Source: Numida meleagris (Eukaryota > Chordata > Aves > Galliformes > Numididae). From it: a DNA stretch of 64,000 bases. The position numbers and the translations under genes were made by a program. This document shows positions 12,801-23,618 of the stretch, in pieces. Location: positions 9,382,256-9,446,255 of the forward strand of contig NC_034421.1 of NCBI RefSeq assembly GCF_002078875.1, in the 5' to 3' direction. The notes beneath the pieces are model-generated. The model did not search any database, had not been told where the DNA came from, and saw only the letters and a program-made list of their open reading frames with translations. The first letter of the stretch is position 1; each line of letters starts with the position of its first letter.

Positions 12801-15800
12801 TCTACTCTAACCTTCATATTGCTACAACATTCAACCAACATTCTAGAGAAGTATATTTTTTATGGTAAAAGTATTTAGTCATGTAAACACACACTAATAG
12901 GATACAAAACCTGCACTTTGCTCTGAGAACACACATTTGGTTTTACAGCTGATTTAAGCAGGAAACAAGTATCCAGTACCTCTTTCTCATTGTACAAAAG
13001 AAAAATTGTCCCTAGCAGTCAGCACTACAAAGAACCAGCCTGCTATAGATGCTATTTGCAAAGCTAATTGTTCCTAATTTTTAAAAAGATCTTATACTCT
13101 TTGATGAAAACCATCATCAAATCATCAGTTGATGGCAAGTTGTTTAAATTCAAAATGCAGTTTAATTAAAAACATATTAAAAAGTAATAAACACTGCACA
13201 AACATATTTCATAATTCATACCACAACATATAAATCATGTTGCTTCCAGAAGCGGAGAGTTTGAATATGCACCAGTTTTTCCACAGAAACTGCTGATATT
13301 TTCCCACAGAAATCATTGTTATTTTTGGTCTCTCAAAGAGTTTATGGATTCAGAGAAGAATTCAGTGAGAAGTGACTTCTGGAGGTCGGGTAGTGCAAAC
13401 CCATTCTCAAAGCAGGGCTAACTTCTCATTTGAACCAGACTGCTAAGGGCCTTGTTGAGTTTTTAGGATCTCAAGCAATATGGATTCATCATCTTCTCAG
13501 GAAAACTTGTTGCAGTGCTTAACTATTCTCAGAACACAATTAGTTTTCTTATGCCCTACTGGAATGCCCAGTACAGTAATTTACTACTATAGCATCCTGG
13601 CTTTCGCTAAGCATCTCTAAAAATGGTCTAGGTCTGTTTCTTCACACTGGAGTGGCCACAGTACCTAGGAATTCCACAGTCATATTCTAATGTACTTCAA
13701 AAGGAAGTGGTACTGTTAGTAAGGTCACTGCTTCATATAGTATAAAACTCAAGTTCATAAGTAAATAATAAAAAAACATACTTTATATTCTCAATTTTCT
13801 TTTATTTGTTTTTAAATTCAGCCTTATCATGATCTCTGCTGGAAGGTGAACTAAAGTTCCTTGTGTAAGCTTGATAGTCCTTCACTATGTTTTTTAAATC
13901 AGTTGCACACGTGAGGAGATAGTACTATTTACAAGTACACACCACAGGTTTAGGGTTCTGTTTCATAAAAATCAGAATGTGTACCTGAAGTACATCAACA
14001 TGCTAAAGTTTCCAATCTCAAAAAATAAACAAAACCCCCTTAGACAACTTAAATTACAGTGAAAGAAGTTTTTTTTTTTTTTTTTGCACACATGCCTTTA
14101 CTTTAACTATAGAAAGCATACCTTTATAGACGTTTAAAGTTATAGTCCTAACTGCAATCCTGACCATGCTTTCTGGGTGGTTAAAAAATTTAATGGCTTC
14201 TGTGTACAAAGCGAAGTCATTCGTGTGCTGCAGCAAGAGGAAAGAAAGCATCATGAATTAACCAAAACATGTACAATATATTTGTTGGAATTCTGTACAA
14301 AGAACATTTCCCATGCATTACTCAAATGCTCCTACTCTCTACTTAAGTAATGGAAATTATTTTGCAATGCACGGTCAATAGGACCTGTAGCTCTGAATTA
14401 AAATAAACAGCTTTGAGCATCAAGAGGTTTCCACGTTAGCTCTGCACTTTCAGAGCTTTACTGCCCTCTTCTGGCAAAAAGTGGCATGGAGCAAGGATAA
14501 GCTTATTTCATCTTCAGCCTTTGATTAATCAGCTTTGTTCAGACTTCAACTAAGCCTCTTAAAATCGAGTGGAGGAACAGAAAACAAGGCGTAAACAAGA
14601 TGAATTCTCAATGAAGCAGACTTCTCAAGCAGTCCAGCTTAACACTGTCTTACAGATCTCAGGAACCTTCTTTGCAATGCTTCAGCAGTGTCTCACAACT
14701 TAATTTTCAATCATTGATACTAAAATAAATTTAGGACAAACAATTCATTAGACAAGCCTAGACTTCTGACACAAGATGTTCAAGAAGAAAATAAGCATAT
14801 TCTTCTCCAAGAAAAAGCTTAAATATAGAGGTGTCATAAAGTCACTCGCCGTATTTAACAAGAACATGATTTTACTATGACCAGAGATGATTCTAAGCAA
14901 GTTGGACAAGCTTAGACAAGAGACTAAACAGAATATGTGCCAAATTGCAATCAGTTTTTTTTTTTATTTATTAAAGTCCTCTCATCCTTATATTGCAACT
15001 CCTTTTCTTACTTACCTCGTTGTAAAAGAAATGCACAGTGTGATTGTTGAGTTTCAGGGAAAGAGTTTTCAAAAATGATATGTAATACGCCATAATCTCC
15101 TCATCAGAAAAGTCAAATTTGTGGACAATAATAGAATTCACATAGTTATTAGACAGCAAGTAGTCTGAAAAATAAGATACATTACAGAAATTAATTAAAA
15201 GAAATCACTATGTAGCCAGGTTAAATAAACCTACCAGCTAGCAACAAGCTACACAATGCTTCAAGATAACAACTTAACTCATCAACTCAAGTGATGGCTG
15301 CACGCAGTAACAGTGATTTACTGCTCACCTACAGATGTCTTCACTCCCATGAACACCAGTTAATTGAGGAAGGACTATCCCTCCCCAGTTTAGTACTAAG
15401 TAACACTTGTAACAACATACAGAATTCTTTCCACTTGAAGTCATATACTTTCAAAGGCCTTCATATGACTTTCTATTCTGCTAGTCATCAATTACTTTTA
15501 ATCGATAATTAATTCTCTCTCGTCTTTACATGTTTCTGAAAACACTGAGGTAAACATGGTGGGCTGAATGCCAGACCCAGTGATGTGAGAACAGTTCCAG
15601 CACAAATTAGATGACAGTTTCACTGCGTCATCTGCTGCATCAAGGCAAACATTTCCGACCATGACTAATTTGCTGACTTAAAGAACACCTTGAAATATAT
15701 AAAATGTTTCAGTAGTACCAAACAACAACCACTGTATTAATGAAAAATTACATTAAAAGGCAAATTAGAGTCAAGTGACAACATTTCCAGTAGTGCTTAA

Positions 15801-18800
15801 CTAAAAAGACTAATAGGAATACATAGAGACCGTTCTGAAGGGGCATTAGGACTAAACTGTATTAAATTAAAGCGTATTAGATCATATTTCCATCATTTAA
15901 TCCTTAACAGTTCCAAGATGTGCCCTTACACAGCGATGTTTCATGACTGATGTTCTCAAAAAGGATGTTCAGAGTCTGCAGCAGCTGCACGCACACGTAA
16001 CGGCCGGACTTCTGACGCAGGATGTTCAAGAAGAAAACAAACATATTCTTCTCCAAGAAGAAGCTGAAATAAAGAGGTGTCATAAAGTCACTTGCTGTAT
16101 GTAACAAGAACGTGACTTTACTAACATCAGAGATAATTCTAAGCAAGTTGGACAAACAGCATGTTCTACATTTATGCAGAAATATGGTACGAAACTTCAT
16201 CTTCAAAAATCTTAAAATAGGACACTTAAACAGTCAAATTATGCAGTAAAATGATGTCAAAAACATAAGGGTTATTTCATTTTATTTTACGCATAACCAA
16301 CTTATCAGATAGCTTCCCTAACCTGCAACCACAATTTTGAAGGGGAAAGCTTCTAAACAAAGGCTGTTTTGTTTAATACTCACTTACCTCAATATTAAGC
16401 TAATCCACTTCATCTTCAGCATTGTGGATTCCATTTCTGATTACAAGTTTTTTAGTGTTTTATTTTTCGTTTTCCTGCCCTTGGTCTTCTACCCTACATT
16501 CATTAAGCCACAGTTTCTGGTATCACCAGAAACCACCTCAAACCACCATTTCCATCTGCCTATCTGTAATACCATATCAAATGTGCAACCAAACAGGAAG
16601 CAAGAAGTGCAAGCTATAAGCAAATATCTAGCAGACAAGGAGCAAAAAGATAATTTAACAGGAAAATTATGGACTCTTTCCTAGTAGGACATCACAGATG
16701 TGTACTTAGGGTTTTTATTTTTTTATTTGGTTAGTTTGTTGTTAGGCTTTTATTTGCATTAAAAGCAGGAGAAACATGCTTATCTTTAAAACTCCCTCTG
16801 GTAAAGAATGCAGGGAGAAATTTGATGAAGCTACAATACAGGTAGGAAGAATCAGTACAATTTTCTTTGTTCACATTGTAACCTAACCACGTTAAAGTCA
16901 CCTTGTAGAAATAAAACTAATTACTCCCAAAGCTTTACTTAATCACAAATTGCCTTGATACACGGGTCTTGAAGCAAAGAGCCAAGCAGCAGGCATTCAG
17001 TCAGTCTAGAATTATCAACATCCCTTTTCAAGTTATTTTTTCTACCACACTATTTTACAAGGATTAAAATAATATCTAAACAAAAGTGTTATAGATCATG
17101 GCTAGAAGATATCCATCAGGAGTATCATAGAAACTAGGATGAAGAAATGAACATCATTGCATTTTAACAGAGGTAGTGAATACACCCGAGCCCTAAGAGG
17201 GTTGGTACCTATGTCAAAAGATGCGAGTCAAACAAACACAGCATGTAAAAGGAGCTCTGAAGATGAAACTCTTATTAACAGAAGCAAATTGTGTTTCATA
17301 ACACAGGAACGTGATCCCGCTTAGCTCTCTACTATAGAATGGGGTATTTTCATGAATGTCAGTAGGATGCTGCCTTAGAAAAGTTCATTCTTGAAAACCA
17401 GGAATCTGTGATACTTATCATTCTCCACAGCCAGAGCTAAATATGCCTTCAAGTACTTACTCAAACACCGAGCTGTCATTCTGGTCCCCCCATATAAGGA
17501 TCTCTGTTATAGAACGAATGGTCTCCACCAGGAGATTGCGGTTGTGGTCTGTCACCGTTGTGTTCTTAGTCAAGACGTGATACATGTACCTAAAAGAAGA
17601 GATAAGTACAATTAGCACACTACCCTGCCACTACTGCATGCACCAAGGCTGTCTTTGGCCACTAACTTAACGTAGATACACAGGTACAAGCAATATTTCT
17701 AATCACTGTACAATTTTAAAACACCCAAATGTCCTTTTAATCCCAAAGCAGAGTGAAAATAGCTATTAAACAGAATGAGACGACCAGAACTAACGGCTCA
17801 CTGGCAAGTGAGTTAGGAATGCTCATGCATGTGCTAACACAGAAGGAAAACTATGCAGCATTTATCCCTCAGTGCTCCTCATAGCAACTTAAGGAATTTC
17901 CTAGGAAGCACCTTAAAGTCAAGGGCGCGAGAAGCAAAAGCCAGCAAACAGAAGCAGCAGGTAAGCAGGTGTTGGGAAGTAATTCTGGAAAGTGGCTCAG
18001 TAGAAAGCAGCTCTTCTATTGGCTGCAGTGACACTTCACAGATGCAGCGAGTCTGCTCGTTAACCATCAGGACCAGCAAACACTATTCATTCACCTGAGC
18101 TGTGTTCAAGTCTCTGCCCACTCAAGCACAGAAACACTGGTCAGAAAGGTGGCAAATGCCAGCTGTATTATCTTACGGGGCAAGGTTTTAAGGCTGTCTA
18201 ATGAAGCCTAAAAATAAGAGTACAGATTACAACAGGTGACAGAAAACTACATGAAACTGGAAAAGCTCGTGTTATGTCTCTGAATTTTACTTAGTCAAGG
18301 AATTTTATTTTTCTTCTTCAAAATAACATACACCAAAGATCATTTCCCTTTATCATGCAAAGGAGGGGTAAACAAAAGCACAAGGAATACTTCCTTCCTC
18401 CTTTTTTTTTTTTTTTTTTTGCTTTTATACAATAATAAGAAAGAAAAAGGATGGATAAAAGAGAGTTTGACAGTTATCAAAGTAATGAAATAAAAATGTA
18501 AGTTACTATACATATACTCACATTTTATATTAAAAATGGAAACTAATTAGAGAAATTTCACATCACTTTAAAACTGCAAGAGTTTAGATTACTAAATGTA
18601 GATCACAGGCACATTTTTCCTCTCATAACTCAATATTTGTTTTCTGAATGCAGGAGTGAAAACTGCCCGGGTTGAAACCATTCAAGGCCGAGCTGACTCA
18701 TAAACACCTCCTGCAGCGATAACGCCGGGTCACGCGCTGCACCAAAACAGAAGCCACAGAACAGAACATCAGAGAGTGCCTGCAAATCCTCTGCAGGTAA

Positions 18801-21800
18801 CGGGAGGATCGCAGTGTAAGGTTCCTTCTGTGAAGACTGACAGTGGGATGGGAGAGTTTAAGCCTGACAGTGTAATTTTAAAAGTAATATGACACTACCG
18901 CTACTCCAGCCTCTTATTTGAAGTCAAATGCTCATAACTGATGATATATTTCTCACCAGTAAGTCACATCATTGCAAATTTGGGAATAAAGTTCCACCCA
19001 GCTGCAGAACTGCTATCGGCATAAGCAATGGGAAGATCTGTGTGCCATTATCCAACCCCAAGTGTCCGTGGAATGCAGAGCATTACAGACCCTTCTGAAA
19101 AAGCCAGACTGGTTTGGTAGCCAGGAATGCACTACACCAAATTAATTTACTTGCTATCGATGTCACCGCAGCTCCCTTGGTTTGCTAACACACCGGCGCA
19201 CCGAGACACAGCACAGCCCTCACTTCCAAACTACTCTGTTATCCAGTCCGCTCTGCTGAGGACTTGGAGATGAAGCAAAAACCCACCAGGAATTGCCACA
19301 GGGATCACTGCGATCAGAGGGATGGAGGGTTTTGCCAGCAGCTTAGCAGAACAGGTAAAATTCTGAATGTTCTGTTTAGAAGCCACGCTCAGGGCAATAG
19401 CACAGTAGAGTAACTCACACATACAGAAAGTTTTAATGGCTTTTCTATTTATTACTTAAAAAATACATTAACACATAAGAGTTTAAGAAGTCAAGCACTC
19501 AGAAATTGAAAAAAAAAAAACACCAACGCATATAACCATATTTGCTTCTTCATGCTGCCTGTAACTATGTAATTATTTATTGTTCACATAGAGGAAACAA
19601 CGTACAGCATGGACAATGCTTCAGGAAATGAATCAGCTGTGAAGGAAGTCTCCAGGCACAGGGCTATGGGCAGTGCAGGTGACCAAGCCAGGAGAAATGT
19701 TCAGCACGCCGCTCTAATGGTGAAAAATTCTTTGTGCAATCAGGGAACAATTAAAATACCAAGCATAGCAGCAACAATAGGAAACACACTGGAGGTAACA
19801 ACAGGCAGGAGGTAGGAAACTATCTGCATTTAGAAACAAAGACATCAAGCTTAAGTTCTGAAGTCCTCCACGGAAGCTGGAAAGCACAGGGTATGTTCAG
19901 TCAACTCTTCAGGAACACCGCCCTAAGGAGCAGATTCCGGCCCAGTTCCAGAGCTCAGGACGAGGTGAGCAATGGCCTTTTCAGAGCACTCCCACAGGCA
20001 GCCACTACCAGCGCTCCTGCCTGCAGCAAACTAAGGCTTCCCCCTCTTACACCCTGACACCCAGCTACTGCTAACCAAAGGGTAGGAAAATGCCAAGCGC
20101 TCCAAAAAAATCCGCCAGGAGCACTGACAGCACAGAGCACAATCCCACGGCTTCTCTCAATCTCGTTTCATCATTACAAAACCGGATTAAACTACAACTG
20201 CTGCTACTTCTCAAAGAAACAGACATGCAAACAACCTCAATTCGCTTTTAGTCAACCTGTTCAAGCAAGTCTCAAATAAATTGTATTCAAACCAATAGAA
20301 ATGGAAGTTCCAGATCCAACACCTGCTGATCAAAAGCAGTAACTCTCTCACCAAACAGGTGTCCTGCTTACAACTAAGATTGGACTCTAACTTTATGAAC
20401 ATTAAAAAAAGAAGTATTCCCTAAGGGACAGCCCTGGTTAATTCTGCTCTCGTAACTTACCATAATATACTTTCTATACACTAAGCTAATTTTTATCAGC
20501 AAGGTCAGCGAGTTCTGCACAGCTGACTGAAAGGAATACAAGGTGGGATTCTGTTGGAGTTGAGAAGACAAGAACACAGACAGCTCAGGGGAAGGCGAGC
20601 CCATCAGGGCTGGCTGCCATGCCCCTCACACACACAGCAAACCCAACCCAAACTAGTGCTTTAGCAGAGAAATATGTACTTCAGCTCCCAGGTGAGAAGT
20701 CAAACGTAAGCCATAACAAGCACAGCCCAACTCCCCTTGGCTGCAAATCCAGCAGGATATCACTTGCTCTACCCTCTGTGGCTACAAGGGAACATGAAAT
20801 CACATTTTTCTTGCCTCAGAGATGAACATCCCTCTCACGAGCCTTTTCCTTCTAATCTTGAACTCAATTCCTTCAAATTTTGACATGTATCAGCATCCTT
20901 GCTCTGTCTGGAAGCGTAATACCAAAACCAGGCAGATCTAAAGCTCCACAAGCACTGAGTAGCACAGAAGGACTACCCCGTGTAATTAGAACACTGCTGT
21001 GTTTGTATCTGAGCGCGGCTCTTCCCTGCAATGCCGCACACTACGGGCTCAGCCTGGCCCTCCGGGATCACTTCCTGCAGCACTGCTGCCTCACTCGCTG
21101 CGCTCCGGTTTGTTTTCATGGACTTGATTTCCCTGTCACACACTGCAGTTTGGTCTTTCTGGTTTTAAACATTTCTCTAGTTTAGGTAAGGGCCAGAAGC
21201 CACAAATCACTGTGATACAGCAACTGTGAGACCCAAATCTTGTGCGAGTGCATCCTGATCAATGCTGTCAGACCCCATTCAAGTTCTCTGACGATGTGAC
21301 CAACCACTGAAAACCACCAGCTTCGTGTTTCTCAGCGAGCTGCGTATTCGCAGCACCTTCATTTAGAAAACGCTTCTCTCCACACTCATCTTTTCCTGCT
21401 CCGCAGAAAGAGAAGCCGTATCAGGGGATCTCGTTTGTCCATCTCCCGGCAGCGGAGCACTGAGAAGAGGTCAGGCGACGCGGAGCCGCGTTACCCAGCT
21501 CTGCATCGCAGTGCCAGGAGAAGCCCTTCCAGCTCCGCCGCCCGCAGCAGTACAGGGGGAAGCCTGGAAGGCGCAGCGCTGGGTTCCCCCCGCATCCCCG
21601 GCCCGAAGCGCGCTCAGCCTCCGCGGGAAGGAATGCGATATTTCTTGTTTTTATCGCCTCTCACGCTCTACTTCACAGGACGAGCCCGTGACGCTGTCAC
21701 AAATTAAAAGCCACGGCCACGAGCGCGGCACCACCTCACGGAAGCGCGTCTGCCCCGGGGGTGTTTCGAGGCGAGCAGACACGGGCCGAGCTCCGGGGCA

Positions 21801-22125
21801 AAAACACCGCGGCGCCGCACGGAACCCCGGCCGAGTGGAGCCGCAACGAAGGGCACGGGCGGGAGAGCGCCGGAGAGCAGAGCCTCACGGCACGGCACGG
21901 CACGGCACGGCACGGCACGGCACGGCACGGCACGGCCCCGCTGCTCCGCCCCGCGCCGCCCCCACAGCCGCAGCGCCACTCCCGCCCGCCGCCCCCGGCC
22001 CGGTTTCCCCCACGGCCGCCCCGAGCTCCGGCGGCCCCCGCTCACTTGAGGTGGTCCAAGGAGTGAATGCTGCGGGCGGCCTTCCCGTGCCCGCCGCCCA
22101 CCCAGCTCCGGGAGCGGCCGAACAT
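732..22125 (-). CDS. CLEC16A: CLEC16A, 5' half of the gene (12 coding exons, gene continues off the left edge)
   Basis: The minus strand encodes the N-terminal ~508 residues of CLEC16A; the full-length family protein is about 1,050 residues, so roughly half lies outside the window. Twelve exons with GT-AG borders join in phase. The start [12 protein letters not shown] is typical of the family. Residues about 50-200 form the conserved FPL domain ([43 protein letters not shown]). Residues 356-431 are a charged linker with an acidic run ([13 protein letters not shown]). Despite its name the family has no convincing C-type lectin fold; mammalian CLEC16A (fly Ema) is a cytosolic/endosomal protein that works with the E3 ligase NRDP1 in mitophagy and endosome maturation. 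It is divergent from DEXI across a CpG-island promoter. Recognition rests on near-identity with the family as remembered; exon borders are hand-placed. Confidence 0.97.
833..3300 (-). other. CLEC16A: CLEC16A intron 11
   Basis: AT-rich intron with a 22-base A run near 2461-2482. I see no exon or recognisable transposon. Confidence 0.8.
3301..3430 (-). CDS. CLEC16A: CLEC16A coding exon 11
   Basis: The acceptor ttttatag and donor CAG|GTATAA bound 130 bases encoding [15 protein letters not shown] and [14 protein letters not shown], both well-conserved CLEC16A blocks. Phase in and out agrees with exons 10 and 12. The donor is weaker than consensus. Confidence 0.95.
3431..4675 (-). other. CLEC16A: CLEC16A intron 10
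   Basis: Intronic; nothing beyond AT-rich sequence seen. Confidence 0.8.
4676..4904 (-). CDS. CLEC16A: CLEC16A coding exon 10 (charged linker)
   Basis: 229 bases between acceptor tttgtag and donor GTGTGT encode [20 protein letters not shown], a Lys/Arg cluster ([16 protein letters not shown]) and an acidic stretch ([15 protein letters not shown]). The basic-then-acidic layout matches the vertebrate protein. It follows exon 9 in phase 0 and ends one base into a codon. Confidence 0.95.
4905..7851 (-). other. CLEC16A: CLEC16A intron 9
   Basis: Three kilobases of AT-rich intron with short A/T-rich simple stretches (for example 5969-5995 and 6590-6720). I see no exon and no clear transposon. Confidence 0.75.
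7852..7965 (-). CDS. CLEC16A: CLEC16A coding exon 9
   Basis: 114 bases, phase 0 to 0, encoding [20 protein letters not shown] and [18 protein letters not shown]. The acceptor is ttaatag and the donor TCA|GTAAGT. The SVFSSKVE stretch differs from the mammalian protein while both flanks are conserved. Confidence 0.95.
7966..10297 (-). other. CLEC16A: CLEC16A intron 8
   Basis: Intron containing one CR1 tail (8793-8932) and a few T-rich tracts. No exon seen. Confidence 0.8.
8793..8932 (-). mobile_element. CR1 LINE 3'-end fragment
   Basis: Read on the plus strand it begins with tandem AATCACAG/AATCATAG units and continues with a TTGGACAAGACCT block and a CCAGTCCAACCATC block. This is the reverse complement of a CR1 3' end, whose terminus is ATTCTRTG repeats. 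It is a short 5'-truncated copy, as is usual for CR1, inserted antisense to the plus strand inside a CLEC16A intron. Confidence 0.85.
10298..10351 (-). CDS. CLEC16A: CLEC16A coding exon 8
   Basis: A 54-base microexon, phase 0 to 0, encoding [18 protein letters not shown]. The acceptor is tttccatag and the donor CAA|GTACGT. It matches the conserved family block that precedes VFLIIHHAPLV. Confidence 0.94.
10352..10993 (-). other. CLEC16A: CLEC16A intron 7
   Basis: Intron with a perfect 12-base-arm palindrome (10551-10575). Nothing else recognised. Confidence 0.8.
10551..10575. repeat. Perfect short palindrome, 12-base arms and 1-base centre
   Basis: ATGAGTCTATTA is followed by one base and then its exact complement TAATAGACTCAT. 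The arms contain TGAGTC, half of an AP-1-like site. It may be chance in AT-rich intron DNA. Confidence 0.7.
10994..11168 (-). CDS. CLEC16A: CLEC16A coding exon 7
   Basis: 175 bases encode [40 protein letters not shown] and [18 protein letters not shown], a nearly invariant part of the family. The acceptor is tttttcag and the donor GAG|GTAAGT; the exon ends in phase 0. Confidence 0.97.
11169..12111 (-). other. CLEC16A: CLEC16A intron 6
   Basis: Intron with an A-rich simple stretch (11395-11422). No exon seen. Confidence 0.8.
12112..12235 (-). CDS. CLEC16A: CLEC16A coding exon 6
   Basis: 124 bases encode [20 protein letters not shown] and [20 protein letters not shown]. The acceptor is tctctgcag and the donor AGA|GTAAGC. 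The junction with exon 5 reads VYK-V-DNQP, two residues shorter than the mammalian VYKVSLDNQ as I remember it. Confidence 0.96.
12236..14121 (-). other. CLEC16A: CLEC16A intron 5
   Basis: Intron with a diverged internal CR1 fragment (about 13378-13570) and a T tract at 14069-14085. Confidence 0.8.
13378..13570 (-). mobile_element. Diverged CR1 LINE fragment (internal part)
   Basis: The plus strand reads CTCAAAGCAGGGCTAACTTC, then GGGCCTTGTTGAG, then a degenerate TTGCAGTGCTTAACTATTCT. These match, in order, the antisense of the CR1 3' region (the GCAGGGCTAACTT, GGGCCTTGTCCAGTTGAG and CCAGTGCTCAACCACCCT blocks of the family). The terminal octamer repeats are absent. Confidence 0.7.
14122..14227 (-). 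CDS. CLEC16A: CLEC16A coding exon 5
   Basis: 106 bases encode [20 protein letters not shown] and [15 protein letters not shown], part of the FPL domain. The acceptor is ttgctgcag and the donor AAAG|GTATGC. Phase 0 in, one base out. Confidence 0.97.
14228..15015 (-). other. CLEC16A: CLEC16A intron 4, containing a decayed exon 3 copy
   Basis: The intron holds a ~150-base duplicate of exon 3 and its upstream intron (14761-14909, listed separately). No transposon was recognised. Confidence 0.85.
14761..14909 (-). pseudogene. Partial, decayed duplicate of CLEC16A exon 3 with its 3' splice-site flank
   Basis: Bases 14761-14909 align without gaps to 16007-16155 with about 17 mismatches in 150 by hand count (~89%). 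The copy keeps the first ~57 bases of exon 3 ([19 protein letters not shown] instead of [19 protein letters not shown]) plus ~93 bases of upstream intron. The acceptor is changed from tttcag to tttaag but keeps AG. Past QKS the similarity stops abruptly; the frame runs on four codons and meets TAA, and no donor is visible. It sits after exon 4 in transcription order, in the same orientation as the gene. It looks like a non-functional exon duplication, not a used alternative exon. Confidence 0.9.
15016..15164 (-). CDS. CLEC16A: CLEC16A coding exon 4
   Basis: 149 bases encode [40 protein letters not shown] and HTVHFFYNE, the heart of the FPL domain. The acceptor is tttttcag and the donor GAG|GTAAGT. 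It ends in phase 0. Confidence 0.97.
15165..15929 (-). other. CLEC16A: CLEC16A intron 3
   Basis: Ordinary intron; nothing recognised. Confidence 0.75.
15930..16063 (-). CDS. CLEC16A: CLEC16A coding exon 3
   Basis: 134 bases encode [40 protein letters not shown] and ETSL. The acceptor is tatttcag and the donor CTGT|GTAAGG, leaving one base of the Tyr codon completed by exon 4. The first 57 bases are duplicated in intron 4. Confidence 0.97.
16064..17460 (-). other. CLEC16A: CLEC16A intron 2
   Basis: Ordinary intron. Bases 16064-16155 are the parent of the intronic part of the duplicate at 14761-14909. Confidence 0.8.
17461..17589 (-). CDS. CLEC16A: CLEC16A coding exon 2
   Basis: 129 bases encode [40 protein letters not shown] and SVF. 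The acceptor is ttcttttag and the donor TTTGA|GTAAGT. The phase matches exon 1. Confidence 0.97.
17590..22045 (-). other. CLEC16A: CLEC16A intron 1
   Basis: The longest CLEC16A intron in the window (~4.5 kb), with an 18-base T tract at 18403-18420. No exon was recognised; GC rises towards the CpG island from about 21.4 kb. Confidence 0.8.
21886..21935. repeat. (CACGG)10 pentanucleotide microsatellite
   Basis: Ten perfect tandem copies of CACGG, about 190 bases downstream of the CLEC16A start codon in its first intron and within the CpG island. Every unit carries a CpG. Perfect arrays of this kind usually vary in length between individuals. Confidence 0.95.
22046..22125 (-). CDS. CLEC16A: CLEC16A coding exon 1 (start codon)
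   Basis: ATG at 22125-22123 opens [20 protein letters not shown] and HSLDHLK, the family N-terminus, and a CTCAA|GTGAGC donor follows. The exon sits inside the CpG island and the transcription start should lie a little above 22125. Confidence 0.96.
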
Positions 22126-22670
22126 GCTGGCGGCGAACGGCGGGCTCTATCGCCTCATGGCCCCGCGGGGACGGGCGGCGGAGGCCGCGTACCGAGCAGC
22201 CCGGCGCTGACGGCCACCGGCGCGCGACAACGCCCGTGCGCACGCGCGGCCGGAGCACGCCGGGAAGCGCTCCTCGGAGCGGACTGCAGCTCCCAGCGGG
22301 CAGCGCGCCGCTCCGCCCGGCGGGGCCGTGCCGGCAGCGCCCTCCTTCCTGCCGGCGTGCCGAGGCGCGGGGCCGCTGCGCGGCGCGGCGGGGGATTTTT
22401 TCCGGGCACAACGAAGGGGCGCTGCGGGCTGCAGCCAGCCCTCGGGGGTCCGTAGGCGGGAAAAATGTAAACGAGCAAAGTCAGCCTCAGCCCGCACAGC
22501 ACTCAGCGCGTGCCGCAACGGGGCAGCGCGTGAGCTCTGGCCCCGCTCATCGCCTCGGGCGGGCGGCTCCGGCGCGGGCGGCGGGCAGCGGGCCGACCCT
22601 GAGCGGATCGCGGAGCTGCGGCTGTGCGCTTCGGGCGGATAAAGGGACGGGGTCGAGATCAAATCTGTGT

Positions 22671-22704
22671 CAAAAAAAAAAAAAAAAAGAAAAAGAAAAA
22701 AAAG
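22671..22704. repeat. A-rich tract inside the CpG island
   Basis: A run of A broken by single G bases, in otherwise very GC-rich DNA between the two divergent first exons. It could be a poly(dA) nucleosome-excluding element or a decayed retroposon tail. Confidence 0.7.
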
Positions 22705-22842
22705 TTTGCAGTCGCGCCTTGGCTTCTACGCGCGGTGAGGAAATGCCGCAGAGGGCCCCGCAGTGCCTCGAGACAGCCCCACGGGACAGCTCCCCCACCC
22801 CCCCGCAGGACCGAGCCCCGCGCACCGCTGCGGAGGCGCTGA

Positions 22843-23502
<660 letters not shown>

Positions 23503-23612
23503 CGCCGTCCCGGCGCGGCCCCGGGATGCCCGCGCCGCCTCTCCCCTCGGGGCGCCCCCGGAACGCGCTGCCGCCGGGCCGGGCCGGGCCGTGCCGCGGA
23601 CGGGCCGCAGAA

Positions 23613-23618
23613 GTAAGT
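23613..23618 (+). other. DEXI: Candidate splice donor in the DEXI 3' UTR
   Basis: GTAAGT, a perfect donor core, lies 111 bases past the DEXI stop in the context GCAGAA|GTAAGTCA. It would send transcripts to a 3' UTR exon somewhere in the following 12 kb. No acceptor can be picked from sequence alone. Confidence 0.45.

Noticed and set aside
14761..14909. The exon 3 copy as a mutually exclusive alternative exon
   Set aside because: It lacks a donor, meets a stop four codons after similarity ends, and would break the FPL domain.
21511..22455. A 314-codon open frame on plus and similarly long frames on minus in the CpG island
   Set aside because: Stop codons are rare in such GC-rich DNA. The frames are Ala/Arg/Pro/Gly-rich low-complexity peptides, overlap the real CLEC16A first exon and match no family.
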